This document shows, one piece after another, positions 15,418 through 23,911 of a stretch of 30,265 bases of DNA (position 1 is its first letter; each line of letters starts with the position of its first letter). The stretch lies in the NCBI GenBank assembly GCA_002395225.1, contig DGWH01000066.1, positions 2,128-32,392 of the forward strand, read 5' to 3'. The notes beneath the pieces were generated by a model, which was given only the letters and a program-made list of their open reading frames with translations, was not told where the DNA came from and did not search any database. A program made the position numbers and the translations under genes. Origin of the DNA: Christensenella sp. UBA4263. Its GTDB lineage: Bacteria > Bacillota > Clostridia > Christensenellales > Aristaeellaceae.

Positions 15418-17652
15418 TCACTCACCTCCGAACCTGTACCAGGTCTTTATCCGCTCTCTCATGCCCGCAAGATCCAGCACCCCGCAGGCAAACCCCTTGC
15501 GCACCAGTTCCGTGGGCACATATTCATCATACTTTTCAAACACCGGAACCTCACCGGGGTAAAGCAGCGAAAGAGCGTCGAAATCCGCTTCCGCCTCCTC
15601 ACAGACGACCTCGTAAAACTCCGTCTCTCCCGCCTGCATGGTAAACTGCATGAAGTAGGGACGGGAGGACTGCAGGCCCCTGAGGCCCAGCCGCCTGGCG
15701 CACCGCAGCTTCAGGAACCGCTCCAGCGCCAGGAACGTATAGGTTCCGACCCAGGGATAAAGCGCCCACATCTTGCCGCCCAGAGAAATCAGCGGCCGGT
15801 CCGCCATACCGGCTTTCCGGAACGCCTCCCGGGCATCCGCCAGGCGGCATCTGGCATGTGCCATCAGGTAGGGATACAGCGTGTCCTCACAGAGCACCCG
15901 GTACATCCGCTCCAGAATCCGGGAATGTATATCTCCTGCCACATCGCCGAAATACGCCGGGACATTGCCTTTCACCAGCGTACAGAAGACTTCGCGGTGC
16001 TTATGGTCCACCTCATCCACCACCCAGACCCGCCCGGCAATGGCGATCTTGTCCCCGACGGGCGGCGGCTTGACAATCGTGCCCAGCTGCTCCGAACCGG
16101 AATGGACGGTATATTCCACGTTTTCCTGAAACACCGCGTAGAACTTGAAACTGCTGACCATCCGCTCCCCGGCCAGGCCGAGGATCAGACCGCCGCCCTC
16201 GGTGCGGCTGATGTGATCCTGCTCAAGGAGATGCCGCAGCAGCACACGATAGTCCTCCTGCGTGATCCGGTGAAAGCAGCTCAGCGTCAGCACGCGGGAG
16301 GCCAGTTCGCCGGCGGTCATCTCCCCGCAGGAGGCAAGCGTGCTCATGGTCTGGTGATAAAGAAGGCTGTACGGGAGCCGGTCAAGGCGCGGCGGCTCCA
16401 CAAAGCGCTCCTCTATATAGAGCTGCACCAAGGCAATCCCCTGAATCAGAAACCAGGGAATCCGGTCCATGGCCCGGGCTTCCGGATGCTCTTCCCGCAT
16501 GACAAATCCCATTTCGGAGGGATTGCCCCGCCGGCCGGTGCGGCCCATGCGCTGGAGAAACCCGGAGACGGTAAACGGCGCATCAATCTGAAACGCCCTC
16601 TCCAGCCGCCCGATGTCAATCCCCAATTCCAGGGTCGCCGTGGCACAGACGGACATCCGGGAATCGTCCTCTTTCATCTCCTCCTCCGCGCTTTCGCGGT
16701 AGGCGGCAGAGAGATTGCCGTGGTGGATGAGAAAACGGTCCGGTTCGTGATTCAGTTCACAGTACTGCCGGAGCTGCTGACAGACGGCCTCACATTCCTC
16801 CCGGGAATTGGTGAACACCAGACACTTCTTTCCCCGGGTATGCTCAAAGATATACCCGATTCCGGGATCCGCGGCCACAGGCGCGGTATCCGTGGGCAGC
16901 TCCGCCGGCGGCAGATCCCCGGCGGGCTGACGCCCTTCATCTGCCTGCGGACCGGTGGTATAGAAGTGCTCCATGGAAAGCCGCCAGACCTCTTTCCCGC
17001 CGTCAAAGCGGGGAATGACCGTGTTCCGGCCGCTGCCGGCGCCCAGAAACTTCCCGGCAAGCTCCGGATTCCCGATGGTAGCCGACAGGCCGATCCGCCG
17101 GGGCTTAGAGCCCGCCAGGCGGCACAGCCGCTCGATCAGGCAGAAGGTCTGCAGGCCCCGGTCCCCCCGCAGCAGGGAGTGAATTTCATCGATCACAATG
17201 AAGCGCAGGTCACCAAACAGCGTGGGAATCTCCATGTGTTTGTTAATCAGCAGGGACTCAAGAGATTCCGGCGTAATCTGCAGAATGCCGGACGGCTTTT
17301 TGAGCAGCTTCCGTTTTCCGGACCGGGCCGCGTCCCCGTGCCACCGGGTGACCGTAATCCCCTCTTCCTCACAAAGCTCGTTCAGGCGCCCGAACTGATC
17401 ATTGATCAGGGCCTTCAGCGGCGCAATGTACAGGACCCCCACACTGGCAGAGGGGTGTTCCTCCAGCAGCGTCAGGATCGGAAAAAAGGCCGCCTCCGTC
17501 TTGCCGGAGGCGGTGGAGGCCGTCAGGAGCACGTTGTCCTCCGTGCCAAAGATCGCATCGCCCGCGGCATTCTGTACCGCCCGCAGGCTCTGCCAGCCGG
17601 ACCGGTAAATATATTCCCGGATAAAAGGCGCATAGCGCTCATACACATTCAT
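15418..17652 (-). CDS. sngC: Lhr-like SF2 helicase, Shango SngC-type
   Basis: A 744-residue DEAD/DEAH helicase. Visible motifs: ASTASGKT (45-52, Walker A), IAPLKALINDQ, ITPESLESLL, DEIH (155-158), LSAT (189-192), LVFTNSREE (278-286), TATLELGIDIG (338-348) and QRMGRTGRRG (367-376). The roughly 340-residue C-terminal part resembles Lhr-type and BrxHI helicases. With the preceding ATPase and TerB-domain genes it completes the three-gene set described for Shango, where a helicase acts in anti-phage defence. The start ATG overlaps the stop of the ATPase gene (ATGA), indicating coupled translation. It could instead be called BrxHI, but no PglZ, BrxC or methylase gene is nearby. Confidence 0.9.
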   Translation of the reverse strand: MNVYERYAPFIREYIYRSGWQSLRAVQNAAGDAIFGTEDNVLLTASTASGKTEAAFFPILTLLEEHPSASVGVLYIAPLKALINDQFGRLNELCEEEGITVTRWHGDAARSGKRKLLKKPSGILQITPESLESLLINKHMEIPTLFGDLRFIVIDEIHSLLRGDRGLQTFCLIERLCRLAGSKPRRIGLSATIGNPELAGKFLGAGSGRNTVIPRFDGGKEVWRLSMEHFYTTGPQADEGRQPAGDLPPAELPTDTAPVAADPGIGYIFEHTRGKKCLVFTNSREECEAVCQQLRQYCELNHEPDRFLIHHGNLSAAYRESAEEEMKEDDSRMSVCATATLELGIDIGRLERAFQIDAPFTVSGFLQRMGRTGRRGNPSEMGFVMREEHPEARAMDRIPWFLIQGIALVQLYIEERFVEPPRLDRLPYSLLYHQTMSTLASCGEMTAGELASRVLTLSCFHRITQEDYRVLLRHLLEQDHISRTEGGGLILGLAGERMVSSFKFYAVFQENVEYTVHSGSEQLGTIVKPPPVGDKIAIAGRVWVVDEVDHKHREVFCTLVKGNVPAYFGDVAGDIHSRILERMYRVLCEDTLYPYLMAHARCRLADAREAFRKAGMADRPLISLGGKMWALYPWVGTYTFLALERFLKLRCARRLGLRGLQSSRPYFMQFTMQAGETEFYEVVCEEAEADFDALSLLYPGEVPVFEKYDEYVPTELVRKGFACGVLDLAGMRERIKTWYRFGGE

Positions 17653-18974
17653 ATCGTAAACTCCGCAAATCCTGCCTCTGTTTCATTCGAAACCGCCTCT
17701 GATTTTGCATAGCTGAAGGACTCGGAGGAAAGAAGCTCGGTTATGCGCATCGCCGGATTCTGATACAGCAGATCCAGCAGCTCGATGAAGTCCCGGATCA
17801 CCTCCCGCGGGGTGATGTTTTCATCCGCGCCAATGCGTCCGTATTCGATCTTTATGAACTCTGCCAGTTCCTCCGTGGTCACTTTCCGGCTGTATCCGTA
17901 CAGGTCCGCATGCATTTCCGCTAGCTTTTCGCACAGCACCAGCATTTCCTCCGCGGTCAGCGGATCCAGCCGGATCACCGGTGCCAGCAGATCCCTCGCA
18001 CCCGGTTTTGAAAACCGTCCCTCCGTCAGGCGGGACCGGAGCGCCTCATAACTGAAAATGCCTTTTCGGCTGTCCTCCAGCGCCTGGGGCGTCACCCCCA
18101 TGAGAATGCCGAGATATCTGGCTTTCCCCTGAAGCGCATCGTTATACATGGCCAGCATCTTTTCATAGTTATACTGACGGGAAACGGCGTGGGGAATCTT
18201 GAAAATGTTGACCAGCTCGTCAATCATGAGGAACAGGCCCGTGTAACCCGCCAGACGGAAGAAGACCGCAAAGAGCTTCATATAGTCGTACCAGTCATCA
18301 TCCGTGATGATGATGTTCACATCCAGCGCCTTCCTGGCCTCGGTTTTTGTCGAATATTCACCCCGGAACCAGCGCACGACATTTGCCCTGGTCTCATCCT
18401 CCCCGTTCACATAGGCACGGTAATAGGCGGACAGAAGCCTGGCAAACTCAAAGCCATGAACCAGCTCGCTGACCGAGGCCGTCACCGCATAAATTTTTCT
18501 GTCCACGACCGCACTCAGCGCGGGGTCATCCGGCGCCAGCCCCGTTTCCTGCAGGGTCTCGCTCTGAACCGCGCTGATCCAGCGGTCCAGAATCAGCGTC
18601 AGCGCACCGCCCTCCGGCTTCGTTTTTGTCGAGAGATTGGAGATCAGCTCCCGATAGGTGGCAATTCCCTGTCCTTTGCCCTGCAGACGCCGTTCGGGCG
18701 AGAGGTCCGCATCCGCCACAATAAAGCCGCGGTCCATCACGTAGTTGCGGATGGTCTGCAGTAGAAAGCTCTTACCGCTCCCATAGCGGCCGGCGATAAA
18801 GCGGAAGGAGGCGCCGCCCTCCGAGATGATCTCCACATCATGCAGAAGCGCCTCAATCTCATTCTTTCTGCCCACCGCAATGTACGGCAGGCCGATGCGC
18901 GGCACCACGCCGCCTTTCAGTGAATTCAGCACCGTCTGTGCGATGCGTCTGGGTACTTTTCTGTGTTCATCCAT
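17649..18974 (-). CDS. sngB: BrxD/DUF2791-like P-loop ATPase, Shango SngB-type
   Basis: A 441-residue ATP-binding protein of the DUF2791/BrxD type. GRYGSGKS (62-69) is Walker A and LFLMIDE (247-253) is Walker B. VPRIGLPYIAVGR near the N-terminus and the block RGIFSYEALRSRL-like (FSYEALRSRLTEGRF) before DPLTAEEML are typical. It shares a 4-base overlap with the helicase gene and lies 71 bases after sngA. In this class the ATPase and helicase are thought to work as a pair on DNA. The role in defence is inferred from synteny with Shango; no catalytic defect is visible. The ATG at 18974 is preceded by the weak GGAACAGGGAATGG region. Confidence 0.9.
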   Translation of the reverse strand: MDEHRKVPRRIAQTVLNSLKGGVVPRIGLPYIAVGRKNEIEALLHDVEIISEGGASFRFIAGRYGSGKSFLLQTIRNYVMDRGFIVADADLSPERRLQGKGQGIATYRELISNLSTKTKPEGGALTLILDRWISAVQSETLQETGLAPDDPALSAVVDRKIYAVTASVSELVHGFEFARLLSAYYRAYVNGEDETRANVVRWFRGEYSTKTEARKALDVNIIITDDDWYDYMKLFAVFFRLAGYTGLFLMIDELVNIFKIPHAVSRQYNYEKMLAMYNDALQGKARYLGILMGVTPQALEDSRKGIFSYEALRSRLTEGRFSKPGARDLLAPVIRLDPLTAEEMLVLCEKLAEMHADLYGYSRKVTTEELAEFIKIEYGRIGADENITPREVIRDFIELLDLLYQNPAMRITELLSSESFSYAKSEAVSNETEAGFAEFTI

Positions 18975-19045
18975 TCCCTGTTCCTTCTTTCCGGGCTTCC
19001 ATGTTGGTCCTTTGCCTGAGCAGCGCTGGCAATCCCCGGATTTAA

Positions 19046-20926
19046 CTAACTGTCGCTTCGCGACGGGCCAACGCCAAGAATCCTCTCGAGATCCCCGATA
19101 TAATCCTCAACCAGTGTCAGCCGGTCATTTTCACAAAGGATCACCGTGTCACCGATCTCCTCAAACAGCGCTTCATTGATGGCATCCGCCGTCATGGAGG
19201 GCAGGCGGTGAGCACTCCTGAGAAGGCCGGTCACCTCCTCCCCGCGCAAAAGACCGCGAATAACCTCCCGCTGCAGGTCATCCAGCAAAGCCGCGGGTGC
19301 TGCCGTCTCCTCTGAATGCAGCAGAGCGGGGACTGCCGCCTCCACTGAATGCTGCGGGGCAGGCTCGTCCGGTTCATCCCGCTCTTCCTCCGTCAGCAGG
19401 CTGTCCCTTGTCACGCCTGCATCCTTTCGGATTTGCTCAAGGCCCGAAAAGTCAATGGTCACCTTTTGCCTTTGTGCTTCCATCTCGGCCTGCCTCACGG
19501 CTTCCCTGTCACGCTCAATCGCCTCATCAATGAAGGGAATCGCCCATGCCTCCTTCGGGTTTTCCCTGATCATGCGTCCTGCCTTCAGATAGCGGCGAAG
19601 CCGGGCATCTGTCTCATGCAGGAATTGCTTCAGTAAGGATCTGGCGGAAGAGGAGATCGAATACGCGTACATCCACCACAGCCCGTTGCTGTATGTAAAG
19701 CTCCGGCACTCGTCCAGTACATATTCTCTGTCCTTCGGCTGTTCTATGTCAACATAGACAGCGGTCTCAAGCATTGGACAGGGAAATCTGATTTTTTCCT
19801 TGCTGATGAAGCGTGCAAACAGCTTCTGTTCATTATTCGTGCGGTCAAAAGACTGCCATGCACGGCTGAACAGTTCCCGTCCCCGTGACGGGTTTAACTG
19901 GATGACCGGTGATTTGGCAATCTTCTCATCCCCCACCTGACAGAGGGCTGAAAAAATCTCCTCCGCCGAATGGGCTTCCGGCTCTTTCAGAACTGCCATC
20001 GCCGCATCCAGGGCGATCATGTCCGGGTCAACATATTCCCGGAGAGTTTCCGGAGGCACGTCCCACAGCACACCGTATTCCAGCATCCAGCGATAGACCT
20101 GCTTTCGCAGGGTCGGGTCGTCGCTCATGTCGGAATCCGCAAAGCCCTTTATAAAAGCCTGCAGCTTTTCAAGCACATCCTCCGGAGAGTCCGCACCGAC
20201 GCCGTTCAGCAGTTCAAAGACATAAATGGTTGCCACGGAAGCGGGAATCGGCGTAAAGTGTCCCCTGCGTACTTCGGTCCGCCAGGAAAAATACCCGCGA
20301 AGCTGCCTCGTCGTCAGATCCTGATAGGTCGGCATCGGACGGGCAAATTCCCCGCCGGGCCACCGACTGTCATCCTCAAAATCCTCCATGAACACCGCCT
20401 GCCGGTAGAAATTTTTCGCCTGGATTTCCATATCTTCCTGATCATACTCAAACATGTGACGCATTATTCGAAGCTTTTCCGGCGGCCGTTCCCTGGCCGG
20501 CTGGCTGCTGCTGTCCGAAAAAGGAAGCGGCGTCTCCTGATAGTCCGTCCCCCGGGGTGAATCCTTTGCCTCAAGGACAATGGCAGCACCATGGGGGTTT
20601 TCCAGAGCAATTGCCCGGTCCAGCAGTTCAAAGACAATCTGCGGTTCTGTTCGATCATCAAAGCAAACGCCAAGCCAGTTCTCTCCATGCATCCGGAAGG
20701 GTGCTGTCAGGTACGACCGCTCAAACTGCTCACTGCTGCCGCATTTCAGATCGCAGCGCTGAATCTCCTTGCCAGAATCCTTATTCCAATGACGCATCAG
20801 AAGAGCGACCCATTTCCCGGTCTGCGGGTGACACAAAACCGAAAAACCCGGAAACTCCGTCCATTTATGCTGTTCCTGTATCCGGTATTTCTCCGCGGCA
20901 TATGCCGTCATGTCTGAGAGTTCCAT
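19046..20926 (-). CDS. sngA: TerB-N/TerB-C domain protein, Shango SngA-type
   Basis: A 626-residue protein. Residues 1-130 are an unassigned domain (PQTGKWVALLMRHW; CDLKCGSS; LTAPFRMHGENWLG). Residues about 155-370 match TerB-N (MPTYQDLTTRQLRGYFSWRT, IYVFELLNGVG). Residues about 480-620 match TerB-C (ITID-like FSGLEQIRKDAG, DAINEALFEEIGD, EDYIGDLERIL). No central TerB domain was recognised. A linker near 530-560 has an imperfect repeat (HSVEAAVPALL and HSEETAAPAALL). Shango needs a TerB-type protein along with the ATPase and helicase, and this is the first gene of the operon. The ATG at 20926 has GGAGG seven bases upstream. The last codons (RSDS) lie in a hairpin repeat. Confidence 0.88.
   Translation of the reverse strand: MELSDMTAYAAEKYRIQEQHKWTEFPGFSVLCHPQTGKWVALLMRHWNKDSGKEIQRCDLKCGSSEQFERSYLTAPFRMHGENWLGVCFDDRTEPQIVFELLDRAIALENPHGAAIVLEAKDSPRGTDYQETPLPFSDSSSQPARERPPEKLRIMRHMFEYDQEDMEIQAKNFYRQAVFMEDFEDDSRWPGGEFARPMPTYQDLTTRQLRGYFSWRTEVRRGHFTPIPASVATIYVFELLNGVGADSPEDVLEKLQAFIKGFADSDMSDDPTLRKQVYRWMLEYGVLWDVPPETLREYVDPDMIALDAAMAVLKEPEAHSAEEIFSALCQVGDEKIAKSPVIQLNPSRGRELFSRAWQSFDRTNNEQKLFARFISKEKIRFPCPMLETAVYVDIEQPKDREYVLDECRSFTYSNGLWWMYAYSISSSARSLLKQFLHETDARLRRYLKAGRMIRENPKEAWAIPFIDEAIERDREAVRQAEMEAQRQKVTIDFSGLEQIRKDAGVTRDSLLTEEERDEPDEPAPQHSVEAAVPALLHSEETAAPAALLDDLQREVIRGLLRGEEVTGLLRSAHRLPSMTADAINEALFEEIGDTVILCENDRLTLVEDYIGDLERILGVGPSRSDS
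19048..19064. repeat. Hairpin repeat tail at the end of sngA
   Basis: GTCGC (19052-19056) pairs with GCGAC (19060-19064) over a 3-base loop. AACTGTCGCTTCGC matches the end of hxlR (15014-15027). It lies at the sngA/sngB junction and may affect relative expression. Confidence 0.55.
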
Positions 20927-20980
20927 CCCCGTGCCTCCTCAATGTTGATCTTTTCCGGAGCTGCTTTGCCATACCTCAGA

Positions 20981-21093
20981 TTCAGCAAACTGTCGCTGCT
21001 CGACAGGACCATTTTTCTTATGAGCAGTGACCTGGTCTTTGGGCACCGCCAGTTTCCGGTGCTCACCTTTGCCAAACCGACGCAGCGCGTCGG
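20981..21093 (-). repeat. Dispersed hairpin repeat, copy 3, in the sngA leader
   Basis: Three hairpins in series: CTGTCG/CGACAG (20990-20995/21001-21006), GCACCG/CGGTGC (21043-21048/21057-21062) and CCGACGC/GCGTCGG (21077-21083/21087-21093). The middle part, on the minus strand, reads GGTGAGCACCGG, GCGGTGCCCAAAGACC and ACTGCTCATAA, matching the other copies. It lies between the likely sngA promoter and the start codon. Confidence 0.7.
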
Positions 21094-21124
21094 GCCCGAT
21101 CCCTCGCTTGCGGACAGTATATTT

Positions 21125-21152
21125 ATTATACATGGTCTTCACTCATAATCAA
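21125..21152 (-). promoter_or_regulatory. Likely promoter of the Shango-like operon
   Basis: On the minus strand TTGATT (21152-21147), a 16-base spacer and a perfect TATAAT (21130-21125). The start codon of sngA is about 200 bases downstream, so the mRNA would carry a long leader with the hairpin repeat. No terminator-like T-run was seen in the leader. Confidence 0.65.
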
Positions 21153-21352
21153 GTACGCAGAAAGATTGTATCTGGTACTGTTTATGATACCATAAACCGT
21201 TCGCGAATTCCTGTTGATGCTCAGAATCCTCTCAATGAAATGGAGCACCGGATGCACAGAAGAATGGGAATAGCCGGAACTGCATTGATTATTGCTGCCC
21301 GGAATGATAAAATTCCAATTATGATTTTTCCATCTGAAGGGAGGTGCTGCGG

Positions 21353-22948
21353 ATGAAACAATTTAATACGACAGCTGTGTGCATCCCGTCAAAGCATTAT
21401 ATGGTCGATCTGTCCGAAAGAGTAAAGGAGATAAAGAAGCTGGTTGATGCCGGGAAATACTTCACGATCAACCGGGCAAGGCAGTATGGGAAGACGACAA
21501 CGCTAAGTGCATTAAGAAAGGCGTTGGAGAAAACATACGATGTGGCAAGCATTTCCTTTGAAAAAATATCGAGTGCAGGATTTGCCACAGAAGAATCCTT
21601 CGTTAAGGCTTTTTCAAGATTATTAAAAAGAGAGACCAGGTATGGATTGAATATTTCCGAAGAAAGTCTGAAGCAGATTGAAGGATTTTTAAACAGAGAA
21701 ACAAATGAAGCAAAGCTGGATGAATTGTTCGATGCATTAGTTGATTGGTGCGCGTTATCAGTGAAGCCGGTTGTGCTTATCATTGATGAGGTGGATACGG
21801 CAACAAACAATCAGGTTTTTCTGGATTTTTTAGGGCAGCTTCGGTCATATTATCTGGATCGCGAAGAAAAAGGTGCCGTTACTTTTCACTCCGTCATCCT
21901 TGCCGGCGTAACGGATGTAAAGCATCTCAAGAGCAAGATTCGCCCTGATGATGCGCATAAGGTCAACAGCCCGTGGAATATCGCAGCAGACTTTGAACTC
22001 GACATGAGTCTGTCTGAGACTGGGATCATGGGAATGCTGGATGAGTATGAAGCGGACCATCACACCGGGATGGATACGAAAGAGATCGCAAAATCCATCC
22101 GCGAATATACAAATGGGTATCCGTATCTTGTGAGCAGAATCTGTCAGAAAATCGATACTGATTTTGTCCCCGGCGTGTTTAAGACACTGCATGATGCCTG
22201 GACTTTGTACGGTGTAGATGAAGCGGTAAAGAAGATTCTTTCAGAGCCGAATAATTCGCTGTTTGAGTCACTTACAGGGAAGCTCACGAATTATCCCGAA
22301 CTTCGCAAAAAACTCCGGGCTATCCTGATGCGCGGAGAAACATTTGCCTGGCTTCCCTATGATGAAGAGCAGCAGCAGTTATTTATGTATGGTTTCATCC
22401 GAAATAACCACAATACGGTAGCTGTTTCAAACCGGATATTTGAGATGCTCCTGTATACACATTTCATTGGCGAAAGTGATAAGAATAACGATCTGAAACA
22501 GATCGCAGCCGGAATGAAACAGACCTTCATCGATGAAGACGGCGGACTTGATATCCCGAAGATCATGGATCATTTTATCAGGGAGCATAACAGGATTCAT
22601 AAAGACAATACAGAGAAGTTTCTTGAAGAAGAGGGACGGGAACGCTTCATTACCTATGTTGCCGGGATTATTAACGGAACAGGAACCTATAGCGCAGAGG
22701 AACAGCTGCGGGATTACAGAAGAACGGATCTTGTGATTCACTATCTGGGCAGAAGATATATCATCGAACTGAAGATCTGGCATGGGGAGAGGTATAACGC
22801 TGAAGGTGAGAAGCAATTGATCGGATACCTTGACTACTGGAATCTGAATACGGGGTATTTGCTCAGTTTTAACTTCAACAGGAAGAAAGAACCGGGAGTC
22901 GAGCGGCTCCGGATAGGCGATAAAGTCCTGTATGAAGGGACTGTCTGA
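21353..22948 (+). CDS. AAA-ATPase-like protein with PD-(D/E)XK nuclease domain
   Basis: A 531-residue protein of the AAA-ATPase-like/PDDEXK_9 group, common in gut Firmicutes and Bacteroidetes and of unknown role. NRARQYGKTT (40-49) is the Walker A variant of the family and VVLIIDEVDT (140-149) is Walker B. The C-terminus carries TDLVIHYLGRRYIIELK, with Asp459, Glu472 and Lys474 as the nuclease triad, followed by QLIGYLDYWNLNTGYLLSFNF. The start at 21353 is chosen over 21344 because GGGAGGTG lies just upstream. It is AT-rich relative to the sng genes, is divergently oriented from them, and ends in a bidirectional terminator. A defence or addiction role is possible but unproven. Confidence 0.88.
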   Translation: MKQFNTTAVCIPSKHYMVDLSERVKEIKKLVDAGKYFTINRARQYGKTTTLSALRKALEKTYDVASISFEKISSAGFATEESFVKAFSRLLKRETRYGLNISEESLKQIEGFLNRETNEAKLDELFDALVDWCALSVKPVVLIIDEVDTATNNQVFLDFLGQLRSYYLDREEKGAVTFHSVILAGVTDVKHLKSKIRPDDAHKVNSPWNIAADFELDMSLSETGIMGMLDEYEADHHTGMDTKEIAKSIREYTNGYPYLVSRICQKIDTDFVPGVFKTLHDAWTLYGVDEAVKKILSEPNNSLFESLTGKLTNYPELRKKLRAILMRGETFAWLPYDEEQQQLFMYGFIRNNHNTVAVSNRIFEMLLYTHFIGESDKNNDLKQIAAGMKQTFIDEDGGLDIPKIMDHFIREHNRIHKDNTEKFLEEEGRERFITYVAGIINGTGTYSAEEQLRDYRRTDLVIHYLGRRYIIELKIWHGERYNAEGEKQLIGYLDYWNLNTGYLLSFNFNRKKEPGVERLRIGDKVLYEGTV

Positions 22949-22992
22949 TATCGTATGTCCTGATCATTGCCGCGTGCAAACTTTACAGGCTG

Positions 22993-23036
22993 AAAAAAGG
23001 AAGATCTGCAGAAAATGGCAGATCTTCCTTTCGTTT
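22993..23036. terminator. Bidirectional terminator
   Basis: GGAAGATCTGC (22999-23009) pairs perfectly with GCAGATCTTCC (23018-23028). On the plus strand TTTCGTTT follows, and on the minus strand six T follow. It serves the AAA/nuclease gene and sucD, which converge here. Confidence 0.9.
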
Positions 23037-23044
23037 AGTGCTGT

Positions 23045-23911
23045 TTATTGCCTTTCCTGCACAGCCTTTCCAATCCGGTCAACGGTCTGTACATAAACCG
23101 CCCCTGCCTGTTCCAGGGCATCAATCTTCTCTTTCGCATTCCCGCGTCCGCCCTGGATAATCGCCCCGGCATGACCCATGCGCTTTTCCGGCGGTGCGGT
23201 TCTGCCGCTGATGGTGAAGAATACCGGGAAATCCGGATGGGCACTGATCCATTCCGCCGCCTTTTCCTCCTCCGCTCCCCCGATTTCACCGATCAACACG
23301 GCGGCATGTGTGTCATCATCCAGATGAAACCGTTCAAGGGCATCGACAAATGTCATTCCGCGAATGGAATCCCCGCCTATGCCGATCGCCGCCGACTGGC
23401 CAATGCCGCACGCCGTCAGCTGATAAATCGCCTCATAGGTCAGCGTTCCTGACCGGGATACAATCCCCACATGTCCCTTTTGACAGATATTCCCGGGGAT
23501 AATTCCCATTTTGCCTTCATCCGGCACAATTACGCCGGGACTGTTGGGTCCCACGAGGACCGTTTTGCTGTCTTTGAGCGCCTGTTTCACCCGTATCATG
23601 TCGTGAACCGGAATCCCCTCCGTGATGCAGACACAAAGCTCCACCTCTGCCTCCACTGCCTCAAGCACCGCGTCAGCGGCAAATCTGGCCGGGACAAAAA
23701 TCACGCTGGCATTCGCGCCGGTTTGTTCAACGGCCTCACGTACCGTGTCATATACGGGAACGCCCTGACAGTCTTGTCCGCCTTTTCCCGGAGAGACCCC
23801 GCCGACGACCTTCGTCCCGTAATCAAGCATTGCCCGGGTATGGAACGTACCCTGCCTTCCGGTTATTCCCTGCACCAGAACCCGTGTGTTCCTGTTGATC
23901 AGTATGCTCAT
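23045..23911 (-). CDS. sucD: Succinyl-CoA synthetase alpha subunit (ADP- or GDP-forming)
   Basis: With SucC it interconverts succinyl-CoA and succinate with formation of a nucleoside triphosphate, in the cytosol. The 288-residue length is normal. The CoA-binding part begins VLVQGITGRQGTFHT (11-25). GPNSPGVI (121-128) and the phospho-histidine in MGHAGAIIQGG (His247) are present, so the enzyme should be active. The start codon overlaps the sucC stop by four bases (ATGA), a coupled two-gene operon. In an anaerobe the pair may serve partial TCA or succinate/propionate metabolism; that is inference. Confidence 0.96.
   Translation of the reverse strand: MSILINRNTRVLVQGITGRQGTFHTRAMLDYGTKVVGGVSPGKGGQDCQGVPVYDTVREAVEQTGANASVIFVPARFAADAVLEAVEAEVELCVCITEGIPVHDMIRVKQALKDSKTVLVGPNSPGVIVPDEGKMGIIPGNICQKGHVGIVSRSGTLTYEAIYQLTACGIGQSAAIGIGGDSIRGMTFVDALERFHLDDDTHAAVLIGEIGGAEEEKAAEWISAHPDFPVFFTISGRTAPPEKRMGHAGAIIQGGRGNAKEKIDALEQAGAVYVQTVDRIGKAVQERQ

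Noticed and set aside
15415..17712. Long plus-strand open frame opposite the helicase
   Set aside because: The helicase frame carries all SF2 motifs. The opposite frame is Pro/Arg/Gln-rich with no known domain.
15418..20926. BREX system
   Set aside because: The ATPase and helicase resemble BrxD and BrxHI, but PglZ, BrxC, BrxA/B and a PglX methylase are all missing, and the TerB-domain partner fits Shango better.
20939..21142. Leader peptide of about 64 codons in front of sngA
   Set aside because: The frame starts before the predicted transcript start, has no internal start with a ribosome binding site, and its sequence is explained by the dispersed repeat.
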